A DNA stretch of 5,277 nucleotides from Gammaproteobacteria bacterium TMED92. GTDB taxonomy: Bacteria; Pseudomonadota; Gammaproteobacteria; Pseudomonadales; Azotimanducaceae. The notes beneath the pieces were generated by a model. That model made no database searches. It was not told where the DNA came from and worked only from the letters and a program-made list of their open reading frames with translations. The position numbers and the translations under genes are program-made. Positions 1 to 5,277 of the stretch are shown here, one piece after another. The stretch is taken from the NCBI GenBank assembly GCA_002170355.2, contig NHET02000028.1, positions 7,557 through 12,833 of the forward strand. Direction: 5' to 3'. Numbering within the stretch: position 1 is the stretch's first letter; each line of letters opens with the position of its first letter.

Positions 1-1
1 G

Positions 2-433
2 CGACGCAGTGGTTTAGAAGCCACTAAAGAGGGCAACAACGCTACGCTAAAGGGCTTACAAACCCTCTTAAAGAACCCCCTAAATACGCCGTTTGGCGCT
101 CAGGACTTTGACAATCTAGCAGTAGAGACTAAAGGTTTCGGCACCGCTAATCAGGCAGCCAGCTTAGATGGCGCAATTGCGGTGTTAATTACTCAGGTGT
201 TGCCCAACAACAATTTGGTAATTCAAGGCCAAAAGAAGTTATCACTCAGCGAAGGCAGCGAAACCATAAGCTTAAGCGGCGTTATCTCCGCCCGGGATAT
301 CCAACCCGACAACACCGTGCTGTCGTCACGCATAGCGGGCGCGCAAATCGCTTACCAAGGCACCGGTGATCTAGCCGACTTCTCAAAAGTGAACTGGGGT
401 ACCCAGTTGTTCAACAAAGTGTGGCCGTTCTAA
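2..433 (+). CDS. flgH: Flagellar L-ring protein FlgH, C-terminal part (5' end outside window)
   Basis: This open frame enters from the left edge and ends at TAA (431-433), giving 143 residues of a protein whose E. coli homologue has 232. FlgH is an outer-membrane lipoprotein that forms the L ring, the bearing around the rod in the outer membrane. Family signatures seen: VLPNNNLVIQG (197-229; family pattern VLPNGNLVxxG), then SLSGVISARDIQPDNTVLSS and the downstream SRIAGAQIAYQGTG run (DNTVLSSRI at 308-334), and a C-terminal end in VWPF, close to the aromatic-PF ends of many FlgH proteins. The lipoprotein signal and lipobox Cys, which would confirm outer-membrane anchoring, lie outside the window. 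The first ~40 visible residues are a weakly conserved segment. The stop codon overlaps the flgI start, consistent with one operon. The identification rests on the conserved C-terminal half and on the neighbours; I am confident in it. Confidence 0.95.
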   Translation, partial: RRSGLEATKEGNNATLKGLQTLLKNPLNTPFGAQDFDNLAVETKGFGTANQAASLDGAIAVLITQVLPNNNLVIQGQKKLSLSEGSETISLSGVISARDIQPDNTVLSSRIAGAQIAYQGTGDLADFSKVNWGTQLFNKVWPF

Positions 434-435
434 TG
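431..435 (+). promoter_or_regulatory. flgH/flgI stop-start overlap (TAATG)
   Basis: The TAA stop of flgH shares its last A with the ATG of flgI. No convincing Shine-Dalgarno sequence precedes this ATG (the upstream bases are pyrimidine-mixed, gtggccgttc). Translation of flgI therefore probably depends on ribosomes finishing flgH. The overlap is seen directly; the coupling is inferred. Confidence 0.6.
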
Positions 436-516
436 AGTATGCATAGCTTAATTCGCTCGTTCCTTTCCGCTCTGAGTTTGGTTGCTCTAACCATAGCCCC
501 GGTGCTGAGTCAGGCA
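433..516 (+). other. FlgI Sec signal peptide (residues 1-28)
   Basis: The first 28 residues have a short polar start with Arg8, a hydrophobic core (about residues 10-24, rich in Leu, Ala and Val) and a Ser-Gln-Ala cleavage site (S26-A28). Cleavage after A28 leaves a mature protein beginning DRIKDLTS, which matches the usual start of mature FlgI (E/D-R-I-R/K-D-L). This supports periplasmic export independent of the flagellar type III system. Confidence 0.85.
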
Positions 517-1620
517 GATCGCATCAAGGATTTAACCAGCCTCGCCGGCGCTCGTGCTAACCAACTGGTTGGCTACGGATTAGTCGTCGGCCTGGCCGGC
601 ACTGGTGATCGCGACAAGATTTCGTTCACGGCGCAGAGTCTAAAGTCCACGCTTGAGCGACTAGGTGTAGAAGTTGACGGGCCTATCTCTAACTACGATT
701 TGTTCAGTCAGGGTGTGGCGAACCTAGCCTACGACAAGACCAAACTGGACAATGTGGCCTCGGTCATCGTCACCGCAACACTGCCACCGTTTGCCAAGCC
801 TGGTCAGAAAATAGACGTGCATGTGGCGACTGCGGGACTTGCCAGTAGCCTAATGGGCGGCAGCCTAATCATGACCGAATTGCGCGGTAGCGATGGCGAG
901 ATATACGCCCTTGCGCAAGGCCAATTGACCGTTTCTGGTGTGGATGTGAACGCCGCTGGATCGAGCATAAGAATCGGTGTGCCAACTTCTGGAAGAATAC
1001 CCGGTGGTGCAATTATCGAACGCGAGGTCGAGACACCATTTCAGACGTCCGATTACTTGGTCTTTAACACGCAACAGACCGATTTCACCACCGTTGCAGC
1101 AATCACCGATGCGATAAACGACAACTTTGGCCCCGGTACCGCTATGGCATTGGATGGCCGTTCGGTAGCCGTTGTAGCGCCTGACAATATGTCAGCTCGG
1201 GTAAGTTTTTTGAGCATGATCGAAAACCTAGACGTGGTGCCCGGAGAGCCAAGGGCCAAGGTAGTTGTGAACTCCCGTACCGGTACCGTCGTGATCAGTC
1301 GCGGCGTGCGTGTAACGGCCGCCGCAGTCACGCAAGGCTCCCTTTCGGTAACAATTTCCGCTACGAATGAAGTGGTGCAGCCGAATACTCAAGTGGCTGT
1401 GGGTGAAGCTGGAGTGGCAGGTGCCCCTGCAGGAGTCGCTAATGCAGAGATCGAGGTCGCAGAAGAAATTAGGCCAATGTTCCTGTTCCAACCGGGCATT
1501 GACCTGCGTGAAATCGTTGATGCGGTAAACGGCGTTGGTGCAAGCCCGTCCTCACTAATTGCGATTCTTGAAGCGCTCAAAAGTGCTGGCAGTTTGCGCG
1601 CCGAGTTAGTAGTGATTTAG
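433..1620 (+). CDS. flgI: Flagellar P-ring protein FlgI precursor
   Basis: FlgI is secreted to the periplasm by Sec and assembles as the P ring around the distal rod in the peptidoglycan layer. Starting at ATG 433 the product has 395 residues, slightly longer than E. coli FlgI (365). I chose this start because it overlaps the flgH stop and gives a normal signal peptide (residues 1-28). An ATG two codons on (439) and a GTG at 421 are alternatives. Conserved family segments appear in order: DRIKDLTS at the mature N-terminus (29-36), GYGLVVGLAGTGD (47-59), LPPFAKPGQKIDV (117-129), GRIPGGAIIEREV (187-199), NSRTGTVVI (280-288) and the C-terminal SAGSLRAELVVI (384-395). Two points are odd. There is an insertion of about 16 residues after LGV (residues 77-79) relative to E. 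coli. The protein also has no cysteine, whereas the E. coli protein is stabilised by a disulfide. It lies between flgH and flgJ as in most flg operons. Confidence 0.98.
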   Translation: MSMHSLIRSFLSALSLVALTIAPVLSQADRIKDLTSLAGARANQLVGYGLVVGLAGTGDRDKISFTAQSLKSTLERLGVEVDGPISNYDLFSQGVANLAYDKTKLDNVASVIVTATLPPFAKPGQKIDVHVATAGLASSLMGGSLIMTELRGSDGEIYALAQGQLTVSGVDVNAAGSSIRIGVPTSGRIPGGAIIEREVETPFQTSDYLVFNTQQTDFTTVAAITDAINDNFGPGTAMALDGRSVAVVAPDNMSARVSFLSMIENLDVVPGEPRAKVVVNSRTGTVVISRGVRVTAAAVTQGSLSVTISATNEVVQPNTQVAVGEAGVAGAPAGVANAEIEVAEEIRPMFLFQPGIDLREIVDAVNGVGASPSSLIAILEALKSAGSLRAELVVI

Positions 1621-1621
1621 G
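1619..1621 (+). promoter_or_regulatory. Weak ribosome binding site for flgJ (AGG)
   Basis: An AGG formed by the last two bases of the flgI stop codon (TAG) and the following G lies 9 bases before the flgJ ATG. It is the only purine-rich candidate in the 10-base gap, so flgJ initiation probably relies partly on ribosomes terminating flgI. Confidence 0.4.
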
Positions 1622-1630
1622 TAGCACGTC

Positions 1631-2071
1631 ATGACCACGGTTAATACATCAACCTCTGCTTTGGACTTTGCGCAAATCGCGCAACTCAAAAGTAATGCTC
1701 AAACTGACCAAGAGGGAAGCCTAAACGAGGTTGCCCAACAGTTTGAGTCTATCTTTATTAACATGATGCTACAGTCTATGCGCAAGGCGACAGAGAGATC
1801 CGGTCTGATGGACTCTGACGCGGCGCAGACTTACGAGTCGATGTTTGATCAAGAGTTAGCATTGCATCTTAGCGAGCAGGGCGGTTTTGGAGTGGCGGAA
1901 GCGCTCGAGCGACAAATGCAAATGAATCAGAGTCGCAAGCGATCGATGAACGCCCACGGTCTGCCCCTGGAGCCAGAAGCCAACGCGGCAGCTAAGCAGT
2001 TACACTTTGAGGCAGGCACCTATGCGATAGAGCGCAAACAAACCGCAAACGCCAGGACGATAGAGCGATGA
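1631..2071 (+). CDS. flgJ: FlgJ, rod-binding/rod-cap protein, single-domain form
   Basis: The product has 146 residues and corresponds to the N-terminal rod-binding domain of FlgJ, which acts in the periplasm as the cap or scaffold on which rod proteins polymerise. The core motif spans residues 36-53 (QQFESIFINMMLQSMRKA), followed by DSDAAQTYESMFDQELALHL (61-80) and GGFGVAEALERQM (84-96); these match the family pattern FExxfxxxMLxxMR ... Y..MfDQ.la ... GxG.A..l. The remaining 50 residues are charged and polar (a KRS patch near 103-105, an Arg/Lys-rich end) with no recognisable domain. The fused C-terminal glucosaminidase domain of enteric FlgJ (313 residues in E. coli) is absent. It does not look broken off: the gene stops in an ATGA overlap with flgK, leaving no remnant. 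A separate peptidoglycan hydrolase is therefore inferred. The start ATG lies 10 bases after flgI. Confidence 0.93.
   Translation: MTTVNTSTSALDFAQIAQLKSNAQTDQEGSLNEVAQQFESIFINMMLQSMRKATERSGLMDSDAAQTYESMFDQELALHLSEQGGFGVAEALERQMQMNQSRKRSMNAHGLPLEPEANAAAKQLHFEAGTYAIERKQTANARTIER
2054..2071 (+). promoter_or_regulatory. flgK ribosome binding site and flgJ/flgK ATGA overlap
   Basis: AGGA at 2054-2057 lies 10 bases before the flgK ATG (2068), inside the end of flgJ. The flgK start and the flgJ TGA stop (2069-2071) overlap as ATGA, a classic arrangement for translational coupling. Together these fix the flgK start, which also gives the normal FlgK N-terminus. Confidence 0.6.
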
Positions 2072-5000
2072 GTGATTTGTTAAGTATCGGCAGTAGTGCG
2101 GTAAAAAATAGCCAGCTGGCGCTGACTGTTGTCAGTAACAACATTGCTAACGTCAACACTGAGGGTTACGTCAAACAAAGTCTGGTTCATGAGGAAAACG
2201 CACCAACCGCACTAGGTCGTCTGACGCTGGGCAGCGGCGCTACAGCGACGGGCATTCGCCGTGCCTATGACGGTCTGGTAGAAAATTCGGTGCGCACCAG
2301 CGAGAGTGATCTGGCAGCACAACAACCGGTTGTCGATATGACGAATCGTTTGATCGATGTTTTTGGCGATCAGCAAGCGTCTTTAGTGCCGGCTTTAGGC
2401 AGCATGTTCGACAGTTTCAGAGATCTTAGTTTGGATGCATCTTCCGAGGTGCGTCGGGATCAAGTTCTGGGCAGCGCGAACAGTTTGGCGGCGCGTTTCA
2501 ACGACCTCGCGGCACAGCTCGACGGGTTTGACGTAGAGTCGAAGGAGACGTTGGAAGCCAAAGTAAACGAGCTCAATGTGCTCCTGGAACGCTTGGGCCA
2601 GGTAAACGGTAAACTGCAAAAAGTAAAAGATTTATCGAAACAGCCGGCAGACCTACTGAATTTGCGCGATCAAGTGCTGCGTGATGTGTCGGCGCTGGTC
2701 AAAGTATCGGTGGTAGAAAGTCCGAACGGGACGGTCAAGGTAGGCATTGGTAACCTAGATAAAACCGCAGTTGAAAACAATCGTTTCGGTCAAGTCAGTG
2801 TTCAAAGCAGTGGCGGCCGACCGGCAAGCATGCAGCTTGTGCTTAATTTTGATGACACCAGTCGCGACCTGAGTCAGGTGGATGGTGGTGAGCTATCTGG
2901 ACTCATGAGTTTTCGTGATCGGGTACTCAGCCCGACCATGGCAGGGTTCGAAACGCTAGCGACTAACTTAGTCAGCGAAATCAATGCGGTGCACGCCCAA
3001 GGTATGGATCTAGCAGGCAATCAGGGCCAAGCGATCTTCGCTGTGCGGCCTGAAGCGGATGTATTTTTCGGCGCCAGTGCTGGGCGACTCCAGGTCGAGG
3101 TAGCGGCGGGTAATGATTTGTCGGTGGATGGCAAAACCGTACAACTGCAATTTGATGGTCAAAGGAACCAGTGGTTTGGTATCAACGCTCAAGGCCAAAG
3201 AGTTGCCGCTGCAGGCGCCTCAACCAGCGTCAGCATAGATGGTATCGACATCCAAATTAGCGGAGACGCGCAGGATGGCGATCAGATTCAAATTGGCCTT
3301 CGCGCTAACACGGCGCGCTCTATGTTCGTTGCATTGAGCGACGTCAAAGACCTAGCGGCTGCGCAACTTTTCAACATCGTGGCCGACGCCGGCAATGGGG
3401 GGAATGTTCAGGCGCAAGTAAGTCTTGCGGACGCTGCACCGGCAACGTTGCCTGACCTATCGACAGTACTGCAGAATAACGCTCATCCAACGGCAGCAAC
3501 GACAGTACAAACCAGCTTGACCCAGGCGCTCATGCAGATCCCTGCGGGCACCTCAGAATTGCAACTGCTGCTGGCAGACCCGGCTACCAACGCGGCAGAA
3601 CTGCAGGTCTTCACCAAAGACGGACGCCATCTATTTGGCGAACAGCTATCAGTGGCACAGCAACAAATTGCGTTATCCGCTGGAAATGGTTTCTCCCCAG
3701 ACGCTACTTACTCAAATCGTTATTTGAACGACGGTGCTACCGAGGTACGGGTAGCGTTGCAGGATCTTTCTACTAGCGATGGATCGCTGACGATTAATGG
3801 CGAGGTCATTAGCGCCGCGACACCGGTGCCTTCAGCAATAGATCTGGTTGCGCTGGTGAACGCGCAAAGCGAGTTAACGAACGTGCAGGCGTTCATTGAT
3901 GAGATCGACGGTACGTTCGTACTTACGAACGTAGCCGGAAAAGAAGGCAACCCAATTGAGCTAGCAGCATTGCCCGGCATTTTGTCTACAGTCAGTGGCA
4001 CCGTTACACCTGACCGATACTTAGATAAACCTTGGCAGGCTGGACAGGTTTCTGCGGCAAGTTTCGAAATTCTCGCCGACGGGACCTCTCAGCTTCGATC
4101 GGAAGCGAGAATCCAAGGCGAAGCGATGCCCAACGTTGTTGCGGGCGCAGAGCCAATCATTGCAGCGGGCGCGTTAAACCTGAACGGCAAAGCATTGGGT
4201 GAGTTAGCATTGCCGGTGGGGCAGCAACTTACCAGCGCTGCAGTAGCCACCTGGCTACAACAAAACATCGAAGCCGAAGAGCTGCCGTTAAACGTTAGTC
4301 TGGTCAATGAGATCAGCATCTCAGCGGCTGACCTGTCCAAGGCCAATGGCAACCTCACCATTAACGGCACCGTGGTGAATGGCCCAGACCCAATAGAGTC
4401 GTTAGATCAGTTGGCCGAGCTGGTAAATGCTGTTGCAGCGGTAACCGGCGTTGAGGCATTTAGGGCGTTTGACGGTAGCTTAACCCTGCGTAATGCGGCT
4501 GCCGATCAACAAGGCGCGCCCATTGTCTTTGGCCAAGATGTTGGCGCAGTCGCATCTCTGAGTGGCCAGGTCAATCCTCGTTTGGTCATTGAAGCCCAGC
4601 GCGCAGCGGGAGACCTAGGGGCGAAAGAAGTAGCGCTGACGCTTGGGGCCACCGGCAGTTTCAAAGACCTCGCCAAGCTGGGTATGCCTGGTGCGATTGT
4701 TATAGACGAAGCGCTTACCGAAGATCTGGTGGTTTTCTCAACAGGCGCGTTGGACTCTACGGCGCAAGTCGCCGCGAGCTTCGTTGCCGGAGAACCGAAT
4801 CCTCTGAGTTTGCGCCAGCGCACATTAGATATTGAGTTTGTTGATGCAAACAACTATGCAATCACCGATCGTGCGTCAGGGACCGTATTGGCGCAGCGAG
4901 CATATGAGCAAGGCTCACCAATCCGCTATCAAGGTTTGCTGGTGGAGCTCACCGGAATACCTGCTGCGGGTGATCGTTTCGAGATTAATAACAACGCCGC

Positions 5001-5277
5001 AGGCGTCAGCTCAAATGATAACTTGATTCGCTTGGCGACGATCGAATCCAAGGCGTTTGGCGCTGAGGAGCAAACCATTCAGCAGGGCTATCTAACCTTG
5101 CTCAATAGAGCAGGAACCTTGTCTGGACAGGCGCAGGTGGCACAACAGGCGCTAGAAATTGTTCGTGACCAGGCGGTCGCGGCTCGCGAAAGTATCGCCG
5201 GGGTAAATTTAGACGAAGAGGCAGCGAGTTTGATCAAGTTTCAGCAGTCCTACCAAGCGTCTGCTCGTTTGATTCAA
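2068..5277 (+). CDS. flgK: Flagellar hook-associated protein 1 FlgK, unusually long (3' end outside window)
   Basis: FlgK (HAP1) is exported through the flagellar type III apparatus and forms the first junction ring between hook and filament. The frame is open for 1070 codons to the window edge. The visible end (VNLDEEAASLIKFQQ, then SYQASARLIQ) is the terminal helix motif, so perhaps 10-25 residues are missing. The total would be near 1090, against 547 in E. coli. N-terminal D0: MSDLLSIGSSAVKNSQLALT (1-20) and NNIANVNTEGY (24-34), the rod/hook-family start with a TEGY variant of the usual TPGY. Helical D1 occupies about 70-340, including a heptad-like stretch near 155-192 and NLRDQVLRDVSALV (198-211). 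A first D2-like beta module covers about 346-414. An enlarged region (about 430-900) carries LQVFTKDGRHLFG (512-524) and two flagellin-IN-like repeats. A second D2-like module (about 917-976) precedes the C-terminal D1/D0 helices (about 990-1070). No cysteine is present, as is common for axial proteins. The N- and C-termini make the family call secure; the middle is less certain. Confidence 0.97.
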   Translation, partial: MSDLLSIGSSAVKNSQLALTVVSNNIANVNTEGYVKQSLVHEENAPTALGRLTLGSGATATGIRRAYDGLVENSVRTSESDLAAQQPVVDMTNRLIDVFGDQQASLVPALGSMFDSFRDLSLDASSEVRRDQVLGSANSLAARFNDLAAQLDGFDVESKETLEAKVNELNVLLERLGQVNGKLQKVKDLSKQPADLLNLRDQVLRDVSALVKVSVVESPNGTVKVGIGNLDKTAVENNRFGQVSVQSSGGRPASMQLVLNFDDTSRDLSQVDGGELSGLMSFRDRVLSPTMAGFETLATNLVSEINAVHAQGMDLAGNQGQAIFAVRPEADVFFGASAGRLQVEVAAGNDLSVDGKTVQLQFDGQRNQWFGINAQGQRVAAAGASTSVSIDGIDIQISGDAQDGDQIQIGLRANTARSMFVALSDVKDLAAAQLFNIVADAGNGGNVQAQVSLADAAPATLPDLSTVLQNNAHPTAATTVQTSLTQALMQIPAGTSELQLLLADPATNAAELQVFTKDGRHLFGEQLSVAQQQIALSAGNGFSPDATYSNRYLNDGATEVRVALQDLSTSDGSLTINGEVISAATPVPSAIDLVALVNAQSELTNVQAFIDEIDGTFVLTNVAGKEGNPIELAALPGILSTVSGTVTPDRYLDKPWQAGQVSAASFEILADGTSQLRSEARIQGEAMPNVVAGAEPIIAAGALNLNGKALGELALPVGQQLTSAAVATWLQQNIEAEELPLNVSLVNEISISAADLSKANGNLTINGTVVNGPDPIESLDQLAELVNAVAAVTGVEAFRAFDGSLTLRNAAADQQGAPIVFGQDVGAVASLSGQVNPRLVIEAQRAAGDLGAKEVALTLGATGSFKDLAKLGMPGAIVIDEALTEDLVVFSTGALDSTAQVAASFVAGEPNPLSLRQRTLDIEFVDANNYAITDRASGTVLAQRAYEQGSPIRYQGLLVELTGIPAAGDRFEINNNAAGVSSNDNLIRLATIESKAFGAEEQTIQQGYLTLLNRAGTLSGQAQVAQQALEIVRDQAVAARESIAGVNLDEEAASLIKFQQSYQASARLIQ
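3103..3309 (+). other. FlgK D2-like beta module, first copy (residues 346-414)
   Basis: This segment runs through a hydrophobic strand (VQLQFDG), W-F-x-I (369-372), a variable part, then SIDGIDIQISGDAQDGDQIQ (389-408). The ending 'I-x-G-x-x-x-x-G-D-x-hydrophobic-x-I' matches the second module at residues 917-976 (LTGIPAAGDRFEI). Such modules are known in the outer domain of gammaproteobacterial FlgK. It probably projects from the junction surface. Boundaries are approximate and set by eye. Confidence 0.6.
3751..4005 (+). repeat. FlgK internal repeat, copy 1: flagellin-IN-like module (residues 562-646)
   Basis: The core is DGSLTINGEV (571-580), then a helix-like L-V-A-L-V-N-A (593-599), T-N-V-Q-A-F (604-609), D-G-T-F-V-L-T-N (614-621), G-N-P-I (627-630) and S-G-T-V (643-646). 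This order (a strand with ING, a helix ending in a V/I-N-A motif, then V-x-A and a D-G-x-hydrophobic-x-L strand) is that of the flagellin hook IN motif found in flagellins, FliD and some FlgK proteins. Copy 2 lies 189 residues further on. Confidence 0.7.
4168..4317 (+). repeat. Possible degenerate third IN-like unit in FlgK (residues 701-750)
   Basis: GALNLNGKAL (701-710) resembles the strand-plus-NG start of the IN-like modules. It is followed by a helix-like stretch LTSAAVATWLQQNI (721-734) and a beta-like LNVSLVNEISI (741-751). The V-N-A and D-G-x-L hallmarks are missing, so this could be unrelated beta structure linking copies 1 and 2. Confidence 0.35.
4318..4572 (+). repeat. FlgK internal repeat, copy 2: flagellin-IN-like module (residues 751-835)
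   Basis: The elements of copy 1 recur at the same spacing: ADLSKANGNLTINGTVV (754-770), L-A-E-L-V-N-A (782-788), T-G-V-E-A-F (793-798), D-G-S-L-T-L-R-N (802-809), G-A-P-I (816-819) and S-G-Q-V (832-835). Alignment by eye needs only one compensated one-residue gap and gives roughly two dozen identical positions over 85. The DNA of the two copies is strongly diverged, so the duplication is old, or the modules have been kept similar by structure. Confidence 0.7.
4816..4995 (+). other. FlgK D2-like beta module, second copy (residues 917-976)
   Basis: The segment has LDIEFVDANNYAITD (920-934), ASGTVL (936-941), then GSPIRYQGLLVELTG (949-963) and AAGDRFEI (966-973), followed by NNNAAGVSSNDNLIRLA. 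The pattern 'Y-x-I ... G ... G-x-x-I-x-[YF]-x-G-[IL]-x-V-x-[LI]-x-G-x-P-x-x-G-D-x-F-x-I-x-x-N' followed by an [SN]-D-N-x-x-x-x-L-A helix start is typical of the last D2 segment before the C-terminal helices of large proteobacterial FlgK proteins. It resembles the first module (346-414). Confidence 0.6.

Noticed and set aside
421..432. GTG at 421 as the flgI start
   Set aside because: It would extend flgI 13 bases into flgH and add four residues before a normal signal peptide. The ATG at 433, overlapping the flgH stop, fits better. ATG 439 remains possible.
865..1580. Several antisense open frames of 60-90 codons across flgI (for example 865-1074, 1053-1331, 1228-1491, 1389-1580)
   Set aside because: They lie opposite a clearly conserved flgI frame, overlap one another, have no recognisable motif or ribosome site, and look like chance open frames.
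1931..2071. flgJ truncated by a frameshift that removed its muramidase domain
   Set aside because: The reading frame ends exactly in an ATGA overlap with a good flgK start. No muramidase-like residues appear in any frame, and there is no space for a remnant.
3720..4853. Antisense open frames of 93-115 codons opposite flgK (3720-4001, 4089-4370, 4506-4853)
   Set aside because: The translations are Ser/Ala/Thr-rich low-information products, expected when a GC-moderate coding frame is read in reverse. The + strand frame is continuous FlgK with conserved repeats.
4832..5026. Small + strand open frame inside the 3' part of flgK
   Set aside because: It is out of frame with the conserved second D2-like module of FlgK, has no recognisable domain or supporting ribosome site, and is best read as a shadow.
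2068..5277. The long frame as a fusion of FlgK with FliD or flagellin, because of the IN-like motifs
   Set aside because: Both ends are FlgK-type (NNIANVNTEGY start, VNLDEEAASLIKFQQ end) and the position is right after flgJ. The IN-like modules are internal surface domains, not evidence of a fusion with a whole second protein.
1..5277. Mobile element, CRISPR, tRNA/rRNA, terminator or riboswitch
   Set aside because: Coding sequence is continuous from the first to the last base, with no intergenic stretch longer than 10 bases, and no inverted or short direct repeat array was noticed.

Overview
The window is a contiguous, tightly packed piece of a flagellar rod/ring/hook-junction operon. All of it reads on the + strand in the canonical order flgH (3' part) - flgI - flgJ - flgK (nearly complete, running off the right edge). 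Intergenic space is essentially nil: flgH and flgI share one base (TAATG), flgI and flgJ are 10 bases apart, and flgJ and flgK overlap as ATGA. There is no gene-free stretch, RNA gene, mobile element, CRISPR array, promoter or terminator that I can support.

The organism is a Gram-negative bacterium, because the L-ring (FlgH) and P-ring (FlgI) proteins imply an outer membrane and a peptidoglycan layer. The base composition is roughly balanced. The style of the large FlgK (two D2-like beta modules, a 'FTKDGRHLFG'-type segment, and a 'GVNLDEEAASLIKFQQSYQASARLIQ'-like end) points to Proteobacteria, and I would guess a marine gammaproteobacterium. That taxonomic call is an inference and not firm.

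How the genes work together: FlgJ caps the growing rod in the periplasm. FlgI (P ring) and FlgH (L ring) form the bushing through peptidoglycan and outer membrane. FlgK is exported by the flagellar type III apparatus to the hook tip and forms the first hook-filament junction layer. flgL, the partner junction protein, would be expected just beyond the right edge, and flgG just beyond the left edge.

Two things stand out. First, FlgJ is only 146 residues: it has the rod-binding part but no C-terminal muramidase domain, so the peptidoglycan-cutting enzyme must be encoded elsewhere. Second, FlgK is very large (1070 residues in the window and still open, roughly twice the enteric protein). Its extra mass is an internal region of about 470 residues holding two diverged, almost perfectly in-register copies (189-residue spacing) of a flagellin-'IN'-like motif, bracketed by two similar D2-like beta modules. 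Nothing here looks like a wholly new system; the elaborated FlgK is the most interesting element.
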